DNA of 64,000 bases from Kosakonia quasisacchari (GTDB taxonomy: Bacteria; Pseudomonadota; Gammaproteobacteria; Enterobacterales; Enterobacteriaceae), in NCBI RefSeq assembly GCF_004331415.1, contig NZ_SJOP01000002.1:186001-250000 (forward strand). Direction: 5' to 3'. The position numbers and the translations under genes were made by a program. A model generated the notes under the pieces. The model worked only from the letters and a program-made list of their open reading frames with translations. It ran no database searches and was not told the DNA's origin. Position 1 is the first letter of the stretch, and each line of letters opens with the position of its first letter. This document shows positions 1 through 7,130 of this stretch, piece after piece.

Positions 1-1
1 G

Positions 2-103
2 TTTCTGGAAAAAGGGCTGCTAATTGAGAAAGCACCGCCGGAGAAATTTTTCACCAACCCGGATTCGGACAGGGTGAGAAAGTTTTTGCAATCCAGCCGG
101 TGA
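2..103 (+). CDS. C-terminal fragment of an ABC transporter ATP-binding protein (cut by window edge)
   Basis: Only the last 33 codons are inside the window; the gene begins upstream. The visible residues contain the pattern E..PPE.FF.NPDSDRVR.FL at the end of the protein. This is the standard tail of ATPases of polar amino-acid importers (the HisP/GlnQ/ArtP group), where NP.s.R...FL follows the last strand. The stop is TGA at 101-103, and a strong hairpin with a T run lies about 90 bases downstream. Substrate cannot be told from this fragment. Confidence 0.7.
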   Translation, partial: FLEKGLLIEKAPPEKFFTNPDSDRVRKFLQSSR

Positions 104-194
104 GGGCAGTGATTCAGAACCGAAAAAACAGACCGCTAATCGGTATTTTCGCGCGGTGCCGCACGTTGAAACATCCGACAGACAACTTTTACAG

Positions 195-218
195 GCGGAG
201 CTCAGGCTCCGCTTTTTT
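195..218 (+). terminator. Rho-independent terminator after the ABC ATPase gene
   Basis: A perfect 7-bp stem GCGGAGC/GCTCCGC with a TCAG loop is followed by six T. It sits downstream of the plus-strand partial gene. A second hairpin, AACCCCC paired with GGGGGTT at 229-251, follows without a clear T run. Confidence 0.85.
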
Positions 219-305
219 GTCTATAGAAAACCCCCTGCCAGGCTGGGGGTTGCGGAAAACTTTCAGCTTTAAGCCAGTTATTTACCTAATGACAGGGAGT
301 TGTCT

Positions 306-434
306 ATGGAGATCAGCCCGACAGCGTGGCAAGTCATCTTCACTATTTCTGCGATACCTGCGCCTGAGTCGCTGTATGTGAGAACGTTGCCCGGTAAGTG
401 GAGTCTCACCGGGCCCGGTATTAAAGCTCGATAA
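306..434 (+). CDS. Possible 42-residue ORF, unrecognised
   Basis: An ATG preceded by GGGAG at a workable distance opens a 42-codon frame ending in TAA at 432-434. I see no membrane segment, metal motif or similarity to a protein I know, and its last codons overlap the 3' end of the oppositely oriented gene. It could be chance. The rest of 219-420 holds only hairpins. Confidence 0.2.
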   Translation: MEISPTAWQVIFTISAIPAPESLYVRTLPGKWSLTGPGIKAR

Positions 435-867
435 CGTCATTCCCTTGTTTTAACCAGCGCGGTGCTTTTAGTGTATCGGCAAAAAACGCCACCAGCATAT
501 AGAGCAAATCCCGCAGTACGCTTTCGGATGCAGGCGCAAGCGTGTTGCTCATCAGTAATTGCGTTAGCACCTGGCAATAGCGGCACAACTGGTCGGATTC
601 AGGTTCAAATGAGGGAACATACGCAGGAATATTCTCTACGGTCAGGCTGGCTTTCAACGCCTGCGGAACAGGTTCGAGAAGCGTCGGTTGCAACAGAGCA
701 AGGCAGGCGGAAAGCCTGCCGCAAAGCGCCATTTTTTGCTGTGGTTCGTCGCATTCCGCCAGCACTTCCGCAAAACGCTCGCAGTTATCAGCAAGCTCGG
801 TGAAATCGGTCGCGTGATTGAACGGTGAAGTCAATAACGCCTGAGTCAGGGTTGGGGTAGTAGCCAT
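421..867 (-). CDS. Hypothetical 148-residue protein
   Basis: Unrecognised. I start it at the ATG at 867 (MATTPTLTQALL) because GGAGG lies about 8 bases upstream. A longer reading from 921 would add a hydrophobic stretch ending in LIGGC that resembles a lipoprotein signal, but no ribosome site precedes that ATG. The protein is leucine-rich and probably helical. It contains four cysteines spread through the middle (AENCERF-, AECDEP-, ALCGRL-like and QLCRYC-like positions), the last two forming a C..C pair. It stands alone between noncoding stretches, so context gives no function. Confidence 0.6.
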   Translation of the reverse strand: MATTPTLTQALLTSPFNHATDFTELADNCERFAEVLAECDEPQQKMALCGRLSACLALLQPTLLEPVPQALKASLTVENIPAYVPSFEPESDQLCRYCQVLTQLLMSNTLAPASESVLRDLLYMLVAFFADTLKAPRWLKQGNDVIEL

Positions 868-1023
868 AAGGCAGCCTCCGATAAGTGATAAAAACACCAC
901 CACCGGAAATGCTAATTTCATGGGTGGCGGGCTGAACGGAGTTAGCATTACCGGCCTTATCGGAAACCGGCGCACCTTGCGGTGCCCCCGCTCAGCCCAC
1001 CATTGAGATGTGGCAGAGCACAC

Positions 1024-1637
1024 GACAGAAAATGTCGCCGATAAGGTTAATCAGGATGCTAAACCCGACGCCTGATTTTGCAGGCGCGGAGAGAACATAT
1101 GACTAACACGTACAAGCGGCAAGGGATTATAGCTAACCTGATGAAGGGATTACCATTCCTGGAAGCAGCTTCGCAAAACTTTTGTTTTTTAGTGAAAGAA
1201 TGAAAAGCACGTGCGAGCCATATCGCGGGACGTCGTTCCTGCCGCGATAAAGGATTTTTATAAGCAGCGATATTACAGCGGCGGGGTTGTGTCCCCGCTG
1301 AAATCGGCGAGCCGGAGCACCGACGACAAGGTCTGGGCGCCAGGGATGGTGACCAGAGGCGAAACGAGACAGGACGTCGAGTCGAGCCGGCCGAAGTCGG
1401 AGATGCGGGAGGTGAGCGCAGTGCGAAGCACCGATTTCCCGCGGGGCCGCGGGGATTGAAAAGGGGGGCGCGGCAAGCTCCCCTTTTCCCGTTCACATGC
1501 GGTGATGTTCAGGTGTCTGCCGAATGTCTGGTGAACGGAACAATTCCACAATGCCAATGAGTGGAACAATTCCTCAGAGGCAAACATTCCACAATGCCAA
1601 ACCATTCCACCAAACACCGTCGAAATCTCCATCTCCC
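1024..1637. other. GC-rich structured intergenic block plus short repeats; no gene recognised
   Basis: About 610 bases without a convincing gene, though frames are open on both strands. From about 1270 to 1500 the DNA is very G-rich on the plus strand. It contains nested inverted repeats, including the near-palindrome CCCGCGGGGCCGCGGG and an AAAAGGGG...CCCCTTTT hairpin. From 1537 to 1612 there are two copies of ATTCCACAATGCCAA (1543-1557 and 1586-1600) and two copies of GGAACAATTCC (1537-1547 and 1563-1573). I cannot name the element. Confidence 0.45.
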
Positions 1638-2405
1638 TCAATGCTGAACATTTTCCGATGAAAGCCCTATTTTCACCTGCGGACGAAAAAAATCCTCATG
1701 CAGCGCCACCTGATTACGCCCGCGCTTTTTCGCGTGATACAGCGCCGCATCGGCTGTGCAATACAGCGTTTCGAAATCGCTGTCTTTATGCCCCAGGCTG
1801 ACGCCAAAACTGGCGGTCACCCGTTGCTGGGGTAATACCTCAAGCGGTGAGGCGTTCAGCGAAGAGTGAATATAACTGGCCGTGATCATCGCCTCTTCAA
1901 CACGCGCTTTTGGCAGCACAATGGTGAATTCCTCACCGCCGACGCGACCAATCGCCGCGCTTTGCGGTACCGCACGGCGAATACGCGCCACCAATGCGCA
2001 AATCACGCGGTCGCCCATTGGGTGACCATATTCATCATTAATGCGTTTGAAATGATCAATATCGAGTAGGATCAGCGCCACATGGCCTGTCGTCAGACCC
2101 TGGTTAATGTGATTAATGATCGCGCTGCGGTTAAACACTGCAGTCAGCGGGTCGTGCGTCGCCTCATATTCAAGGCGTGCCGCCAGTTGTTGCAACTGCT
2201 CATTCATACGGTTCAGTTCGCGCTCTGCGCGGTCACTGCGCGAAATCAGACGATACGATTCACGAATTAAGCGCTGGTAGTTTTTCGCCAGCGCCCACAA
2301 TTTTTCACGGCAGGCATCCGCCGTTAGCCTGTCGTCGGCAGCGGCCAGACGAGCAGCTTCGAGGACGGAATAGTCCTCCTTGAATAGCTCATTGATATCT
2401 AGCAT
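1638..2405 (-). CDS. siaD: Diguanylate cyclase, SiaD-like
   Basis: Last gene of a four-gene SiaABCD-type cluster. It is expected to condense two GTP into cyclic di-GMP. The first ~80 residues are helical with a probable coiled coil (RAERELNRMNEQLQQL), then a GGDEF domain begins at the typical THDPLTAVFNR. The active-site motif is GGEEF, which is usually catalytic, and the GHPMGDRVI and DIDHFKRINDEYGH motifs are present. No RxxD product-inhibition site precedes GGEEF. No membrane segment is seen, so the protein should be cytoplasmic. In Pseudomonas aeruginosa SiaD is switched on by the unphosphorylated SiaC protein; the same order of genes here supports the same wiring. The start overlaps the siaC stop. 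Confidence 0.88.
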   Translation of the reverse strand: MLDINELFKEDYSVLEAARLAAADDRLTADACREKLWALAKNYQRLIRESYRLISRSDRAERELNRMNEQLQQLAARLEYEATHDPLTAVFNRSAIINHINQGLTTGHVALILLDIDHFKRINDEYGHPMGDRVICALVARIRRAVPQSAAIGRVGGEEFTIVLPKARVEEAMITASYIHSSLNASPLEVLPQQRVTASFGVSLGHKDSDFETLYCTADAALYHAKKRGRNQVALHEDFFRPQVKIGLSSENVQH

Positions 2406-2815
2406 GCGTGAATGTCCGGGATCAGAAAAACGGTCAGCGACGGGAAATCAATGCGCAGCTCCTGGCCAAATTCCTCAGAAATATCGTCTTCCGCGTCATA
2501 GTACCAGTGCAGCTCACACGCAGCGCCGTCTCTGGCGTAATCATTCAGGCTTTCGAACAGCGTAAATAACAGCTTGGTGCTGGAGCTGTTGAAGTAGCTC
2601 AGTGCGACATGTAACTGGAGCGGCGCGTCCGTCTGTTGGCCACTCTGCAACCACCCTTCCAGCGCATCCATCAGCGGGCGGAAAAACGCGGCGGCATTTT
2701 CCGGGTAGGCTTCGCCTTTCAGTATCAGGCGCTGGACGGCAAAATCAAACTTCACCTCCGGCGTTGCGGCGGTGGCGGGCAATTCAATAGTCGGCGTCAG
2801 TGTCATATCAGTCAT
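2399..2815 (-). CDS. siaC: SiaC-family regulatory phosphoprotein (DUF1987)
   Basis: A 138-residue protein of the SiaC/DUF1987 family. In Pseudomonas the homologue binds and activates the cyclase SiaD when unphosphorylated. It is phosphorylated by SiaB and dephosphorylated by SiaA. The conserved central segment YFNSSSTKLLF, which carries the phosphorylatable Ser/Thr cluster, is visible at about residues 63-73, and TPEVKFDF near residue 20 matches the family N-terminal strand. The gene overlaps siaB upstream and siaD downstream by a few bases, which indicates coupled translation in one transcript. Confidence 0.85.
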   Translation of the reverse strand: MTDMTLTPTIELPATAATPEVKFDFAVQRLILKGEAYPENAAAFFRPLMDALEGWLQSGQQTDAPLQLHVALSYFNSSSTKLLFTLFESLNDYARDGAACELHWYYDAEDDISEEFGQELRIDFPSLTVFLIPDIHAC

Positions 2816-3389
2816 GGCAGAACGTTGCCTTTAAGTGAAAGGCGGACAGAGAACTCGCCGCCAGAGGGTGAATGCGATATTCCAGCGGTAAGCTGGTATC
2901 CCGCGCCATGGTCAACAAACCGATGTTTGCGCCTTTACTGGTCGCCGGGGCTTCACTGCGCAGCCCCTGTTTCCAGGCATCGCGGATTTCCGCCTGCGAC
3001 ATACCGCGCAAGACATCGAGATTTGTCTGCAATAACGTGGAAGCTTCAGGCCCCACAAGATTTGCGGTTTCGAGGTAATAGTGGGTTTGATCCATATGAA
3101 AGCAGACCGAACCGAAGCGCAGCTCTTGCTGTTCCGTCGATAAATACCGGTCGTCTGAGGAGTAGCGCACAATGTTTTGTCCCATCTCGATAAAAGCCGA
3201 GAATAGCTTTCTGCGCGTTACCGCTGAGGATTCGTGTTTATCCAGCCATGTACGAATGACTTCGCCCAGCGAAACAATATGCTGCTGGGAAAAATAGCCC
3301 GTATAAAAGAGCTCAACAGCGTTCTGTCGTTGCAGCGTGAAAAGGGGTAACAGAACGGCTTCTTTGACCTGCAGGTCGTTTATTTGCAT
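2808..3389 (-). CDS. siaB: SiaB-family protein kinase
   Basis: A SiaB-type kinase that is expected to phosphorylate the SiaC-like protein encoded next. It is related to histidine-kinase/anti-sigma ATPases; a segment FIEMGQNIVRYSSD resembles the N box (E..xN...H/Y) that binds ATP and magnesium. A second conserved piece, SKGANIGLLTMAR near the C-terminus, matches the G1 box position. I chose the ATG at 3389 (MQINDLQ) because GGTGA precedes it; an upstream ATG at 3416 lies inside siaA. The kinase opposes the phosphatase encoded upstream. Confidence 0.82.
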   Translation of the reverse strand: MQINDLQVKEAVLLPLFTLQRQNAVELFYTGYFSQQHIVSLGEVIRTWLDKHESSAVTRRKLFSAFIEMGQNIVRYSSDDRYLSTEQQELRFGSVCFHMDQTHYYLETANLVGPEASTLLQTNLDVLRGMSQAEIRDAWKQGLRSEAPATSKGANIGLLTMARDTSLPLEYRIHPLAASSLSAFHLKATFCHD

Positions 3390-3394
3390 GTTGT

Positions 3395-4603
3395 TCACCA
3401 GCGAAAACCAAACCATGTCATGTCATCGCGCGACGCTTGCTGCCCCTGCCAGGCTTTCAACGCCGCGAGCAGGGCGTCAGAAAGCGCAGGCATCGGCAGC
3501 GTGCGGTTCTGCGCTAACAGTGACTGAATACGTTTTTTGCCAAACATGACATTGCGCGGGCCGCCTGGTTGGTCGGTCGCGCCATCAGAAACAATTAAAA
3601 ACGTGTCGCCGCGGCGCAATGGTGCCTGATAGCGCTGCCACTGGTAGTCCACCGGCGTGTCGGTGTAGCCGATGCCTTTGCGGCAACTCGCAAGCATCGC
3701 TGTATTGTCCGTTTCCGCGCTGAGCACAAAAGCGTGCATACGGGCGCTCGCCCAACTGACCTGCTCATTTTGCGTATCGACAAACAGAACAATGGCGTCA
3801 CATCCATCGTTGGACTGGCTGCGATCGGCAGAAGGATGCACCTGGCTGAGCGTCTGTTTGATATGTTGGTTAATCAGGCTGAGCAGTTGCTCCGGCGCGT
3901 TCGCAGGTGCGAGGCTGAGCGCTTTTTCCAGCGCCGAGGAGAAAATAAACGTCATAAACGCGCCGGGAACGCCGTGCCCGGTGCAGTCTGCCAGCACCAT
4001 CAGCCAGCCATTTTCCACGCGCTGAAAAGCATAGATATCGCCGCCAACACAGTCGCGTGGGTGCCAGTGCAGGCACCAATCTTCAAGTGTTTTTTCAATG
4101 GTGTTGCGCGAGCGGCTCAGCATTGACTCCTGAATAATGCGCGCGTATTCAAGGCTTTGCATAATTTGCAGATGCTGTTTGGCCTGTAAATCAGATACTG
4201 TGCGGATAAGGTCAATGCCCAGGCCAATACCGATGTATTGCCCCTGTTGGGTGAGAATAAACCCTTCGGTGACGGCTTTATCGCCGGTTTCAATCACCCG
4301 CTCGGACAGGTATTCGAGACCGGAATCGGCATCGACAATCAACGGGTTTTTATCCATAAACGCGATGCAGCTTTTCTGATCATACAGTTCATGGAAAAAC
4401 GGACGGCTCATCTGCGACAGAAAAATATGCCGGTTAATCATGCCAATAGGGCGGTTATTTTCCAGCACTGGCAGGCCAATCAATGCTTTATGTTCATTGA
4501 ACAACGACATGACCTGTACGTTATTGGTATCCGGCGTCACGTGCGGGACGGTAAGGCGCAAGATACCAGCGTTAAGCTGTCGCGAAGAGAGCGGTATATC
4601 CAT
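3395..4603 (-). CDS. siaA: PP2C-type (SpoIIE) phosphatase with N-terminal CBS-like region, SiaA position
   Basis: First gene of the cluster, 402 residues. The C-terminal half is a SpoIIE/PP2C serine-threonine phosphatase: GGDIYAF at 187-193, ADCTGHGVPGAF at 205-216, a later DGATDQ and a final RDDMTW supply the metal-binding aspartates. The first ~140 residues look like a CBS-domain pair (LIGLPVLENNRPIGMINRHIFLSQM; GFILTQQGQYIGIGLGIDLI), followed by a helical linker. Pseudomonas SiaA is instead a membrane protein with an extracytoplasmic sensor and HAMP domain; here no membrane helix is seen. This points to an intracellular signal, perhaps a nucleotide bound by the CBS pair (inference). It should dephosphorylate SiaC and thereby raise cyclase activity. 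Confidence 0.85.
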   Translation of the reverse strand: MDIPLSSRQLNAGILRLTVPHVTPDTNNVQVMSLFNEHKALIGLPVLENNRPIGMINRHIFLSQMSRPFFHELYDQKSCIAFMDKNPLIVDADSGLEYLSERVIETGDKAVTEGFILTQQGQYIGIGLGIDLIRTVSDLQAKQHLQIMQSLEYARIIQESMLSRSRNTIEKTLEDWCLHWHPRDCVGGDIYAFQRVENGWLMVLADCTGHGVPGAFMTFIFSSALEKALSLAPANAPEQLLSLINQHIKQTLSQVHPSADRSQSNDGCDAIVLFVDTQNEQVSWASARMHAFVLSAETDNTAMLASCRKGIGYTDTPVDYQWQRYQAPLRRGDTFLIVSDGATDQPGGPRNVMFGKKRIQSLLAQNRTLPMPALSDALLAALKAWQGQQASRDDMTWFGFRW

Positions 4604-4754
4604 GGTTCAAACAGCATCTCAATATAAGAATAATCTTAGGTTAAAGCGGGTTTGTGACGGTTTGATTTCAATTAAGTAAGCCGATGAATAACGGGAGATT
4701 ATTGCTACCTAAGTGAAACCATAGCCATATCTGCGGCGGTGAGTGAGGTGCGGT

Positions 4755-4783
4755 AAAAAAAAGCCCGCACTTGTCAGGCGGGC
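4755..4783 (-). terminator. Rho-independent terminator of the candidate small RNA
   Basis: A 6-bp GC stem GCCCGC/GCGGGC (4783-4778 with 4768-4763) is followed by eight T on the minus strand. No minus-strand protein gene lies immediately upstream of it. Confidence 0.8.
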
Positions 4784-4853
4784 AAATAATACTGGAAGCA
4801 ATGTGAGCAATGTCGTACCGAATACCTGAGTGATTTGCTCAACTATTCGGTAA
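4755..4853 (-). ncRNA. Candidate small RNA with its own promoter and terminator
   Basis: The minus strand carries a complete small transcription unit of about 98 bases. It has a near-consensus promoter, then a stem-loop with arms ACCGAATA and TATTCGGT. A single-stranded stretch follows, with the repeated words ACATTGCTCACATTGCTTCC. It ends in a terminator hairpin GCCCGC/GCGGGC and eight T. No open frame fits. This layout matches Hfq-dependent small RNAs of enterics. I could not match it by memory to a named one. Confidence 0.6.
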
Positions 4854-4858
4854 TGCGA

Positions 4859-4887
4859 AAGATAATCTTTATCATCTTTGCGGTCAA
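4859..4887 (-). promoter_or_regulatory. Sigma-70 promoter of the candidate small RNA
   Basis: On the minus strand TTGACC (4887-4882) and TATCTT (4864-4859) are separated by exactly 17 bases. Each differs from the consensus hexamer at one or two positions. Transcription would begin near 4853. Confidence 0.6.
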
Positions 4888-5127
4888 CCCCAAATTTTGT
4901 GCGACTTCACTGGCTTAATTCTCGGGTTTTAAAAATTCGCGCCAGCTCACATCTCAATATAAATACCTTCCTGATGCTGATAAGCACGGCATGAAGGCTC
5001 GCTGGCAAATACCTTGCGTTTCCTTTCCCTTGCCGATATTGCCGATTAAACAGTGATCCCTGTTAATGCTTTTGTCAGGTTTTGTCAGTACTATCCTCTG
5101 CGGGTAAAAACAGACAACGAGTAAGCG

Positions 5128-5514
5128 ATGACCCTCTTCTGGTGTGTAGTACCAATATTGTTGCTGTTCTTTGGAAAAGCGTGGAGTTCGGCGAAAATTC
5201 GCGAGTATTACAGTCGCTCGCAACGTGCCCTGGAAGCGACCGTAGCCAGCGAGATGGATAATCAGCAGCCTTCCTGGATAAACGATGCCGCTCAGCGTGC
5301 GCAATTTACCGCCTCGCTGTGCGAACTGTGCCTGAAAAAAGAGGTGCCAGACTGGTTTCTGGAGAGCATTGCCGGTAACGAAGAGGGAATGGCGTTTCTG
5401 ACTCGGCACGCCGCGCTGATGGAAACCTTTGGCGCGCCATTTTGCGACCAGGTGCAGGCTGCCGCTGAGCTGGTCGACAGTGCATGGCAACGTTCAAAAT
5501 TACGCGGTTACTGA
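5128..5514 (+). CDS. Hypothetical 128-residue protein with N-terminal membrane anchor
   Basis: Unrecognised. The first ~16 residues (FWCVVPILLLFFGKAW) form a membrane segment or uncleaved signal, and the remainder is helical and soluble-looking. Two cysteines occur as CELCLKK near residue 68 and one more near the end. The upstream gap of about 270 bases back to the small RNA carries no other gene. The gene stands alone on the plus strand, divergent from the sia cluster. Confidence 0.6.
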   Translation: MTLFWCVVPILLLFFGKAWSSAKIREYYSRSQRALEATVASEMDNQQPSWINDAAQRAQFTASLCELCLKKEVPDWFLESIAGNEEGMAFLTRHAALMETFGAPFCDQVQAAAELVDSAWQRSKLRGY

Positions 5515-5994
5515 TAGATAGGACCATACCGCCCTTATCAATAACGGTGCTCGCCTTGCATTATTAGGGCAGTTGGCTGTCATCTTTTGCTGGGCGTCGG
5601 CAAAGTTAGCGCTTCAACACCGCTGGCCGGTAGATCAATCGTTTCATCATTTCGTCGAAAACTTGCCCCGCCTGGCATTCCCGCTTTTCACGCTGAATGT
5701 CCGCATATCTGGCGTTTTTCACTTTTTTAATACTCCACTTTTCCACAACAGCGAAATGAAACGATAGTGCTTGCCTGACATTAAAGAATGCGTATAGTTC
5801 TCATTCTCTTTAGTGTTTGTGGGTGCAGCAAGGAAATTTCCCGCAATAACAGTGAGCGTGAAGGCTGACAGGGAACACTAAAAAGCCGTGACGAGCTGCG
5901 CCGGGCCGTATCTGCTCTCATCGTAAGATCGCGCACATGATGCGTGGCATGGGCGCTCGTCTGCCTTGATGACATTAACGGTAAAGGATCCCCC
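5515..5994. other. Intergenic region upstream of the siderophore genes; weak Fur-like site
   Basis: About 480 bases without a convincing gene. Near 5789-5803 the sequence TGCGTATAGTTCTCA reads on the other strand as TGAGAACTATACGCA. This matches the 7-1-7 Fur box at about 9 of 14 positions, in a setting where Fur control would be expected. The match is weak. Confidence 0.35.
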
Positions 5995-7080
5995 ATGAAG
6001 ATGAAAACCTCCGTGCTGGCTCTGCTGGCGGCGATGGCGCTTGCCGGTTGCAGCGCACATCACACCAGCAGTGCGCAGCCTGCGGCACAAGTACAAAAAA
6101 CTGCGGCGACGCCGTTGCCTGCGAACGTGGTGAAACGCTCTCTTGCCAGCGGACTGTATGAAATGGCGCTCAGCCCGCAGGGTGATGCGCTGTATGTTTC
6201 CAGCGCGGAAGGCTTTAAAGATGTGCAGGGCGGGGTGATTTACAAACTGGATCCGAAGACGCTAAAAACCCTCGGCGCGACCCATACCGATCTGAAAAAC
6301 TTTGGCATGGCTATCTCCCCGGATGGCAAAACCGTGTATGTCACTAATTCGCTGGACGGCGGTGTGAGCGCCATCGACACCCGCAACGGTAAAGTGCTTT
6401 CCCGCACGCTGTTCCCGGAACGCAACGAGAAAGGCCTGCCCTACGGTGCGCGTGAAATTGTGCTGCATAACGGCAATTTGTATATCGGCGCCGTTGCCGA
6501 TCCGGCGCTGGTGTGGGTGGTGGACGCGAAAACCCTGAAGGTCAAAGCGCGTATCAAAAACGCGGGCAAATGGGTGACTGGCCTGCACTTCTCGGCGCAG
6601 ACGCAACGTTTGTACGTGGCGAATGGCGGCGGTGAAATTCTGGTGGTCAACCCGCGCAATAACCGTATCGAGCAACGCTGGAAACCGTTGGGGGACAAAC
6701 CGGCGCTGCTGTTGAATATCGCTGAAGATGAGGCCACCGGCCGCCTGCTGGTAACGGACAATTCAAAAGCCAAAACCACGCTGGTGCTGGATATCCACAG
6801 CGGCAAAATAGTGAAACAGATTGAGGGCGATGCGCTGGCGGTGAAATTCAATGCCAAACGTCATGAAATCTATATTACCCAGCGTGAGTCCGGCAACGTG
6901 CTGAGCCTCGATGCAACCAGCTATGCCGTAAAACAGCGCTGGGATCTGCCGCCACATCCGAACAGCCTGCTGCTTTCTGCCGATGGTCAGACGCTGTTTG
7001 TCACCGTTAAACAGGCGTTTAACAAAGATCACTCCACTAACGGCCCGGATAGTGTCGTCAGGATCGATCTGAACAAGTAA
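5995..7080 (+). CDS. YncE-like beta-propeller lipoprotein
   Basis: A 361-residue protein with a lipoprotein signal (LLAAMALAGC, lipidation at Cys18), so it should sit on a membrane facing the periplasm. The body consists of repeated blades of the YncE/seven-bladed propeller type, seen as repeated LYVSS, VYVTNS, LYIGAV, LYVANG and TLFVTV strands each followed by an IDxxxGK turn. I start at ATG 5995 after AAAGGA, not at the longer in-frame start. The TonB receptor gene begins 50 bases downstream in the same direction. E. coli yncD/yncE are also neighbours, so the propeller probably assists the receptor. Unlike what I recall of E. coli YncE, this one carries a lipobox. Confidence 0.78.
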   Translation: MKMKTSVLALLAAMALAGCSAHHTSSAQPAAQVQKTAATPLPANVVKRSLASGLYEMALSPQGDALYVSSAEGFKDVQGGVIYKLDPKTLKTLGATHTDLKNFGMAISPDGKTVYVTNSLDGGVSAIDTRNGKVLSRTLFPERNEKGLPYGAREIVLHNGNLYIGAVADPALVWVVDAKTLKVKARIKNAGKWVTGLHFSAQTQRLYVANGGGEILVVNPRNNRIEQRWKPLGDKPALLLNIAEDEATGRLLVTDNSKAKTTLVLDIHSGKIVKQIEGDALAVKFNAKRHEIYITQRESGNVLSLDATSYAVKQRWDLPPHPNSLLLSADGQTLFVTVKQAFNKDHSTNGPDSVVRIDLNK

Positions 7081-7130
7081 TGATACTGGCCTGGAAACGG
7101 GCCATTTCCTTTTTATTTCAATAGTTAATA

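Noticed and set aside
1059-1641. Overlapping arginine- and proline-rich frames on both strands
   Set aside because: Composition reflects the GC-rich repeats; no start signals or recognisable motifs, so I list the stretch as a structured noncoding block.
5573-5767. A 64-codon plus-strand frame upstream of the siderophore genes
   Set aside because: No ribosome site, odd composition and no recognised motif; more likely noncoding.
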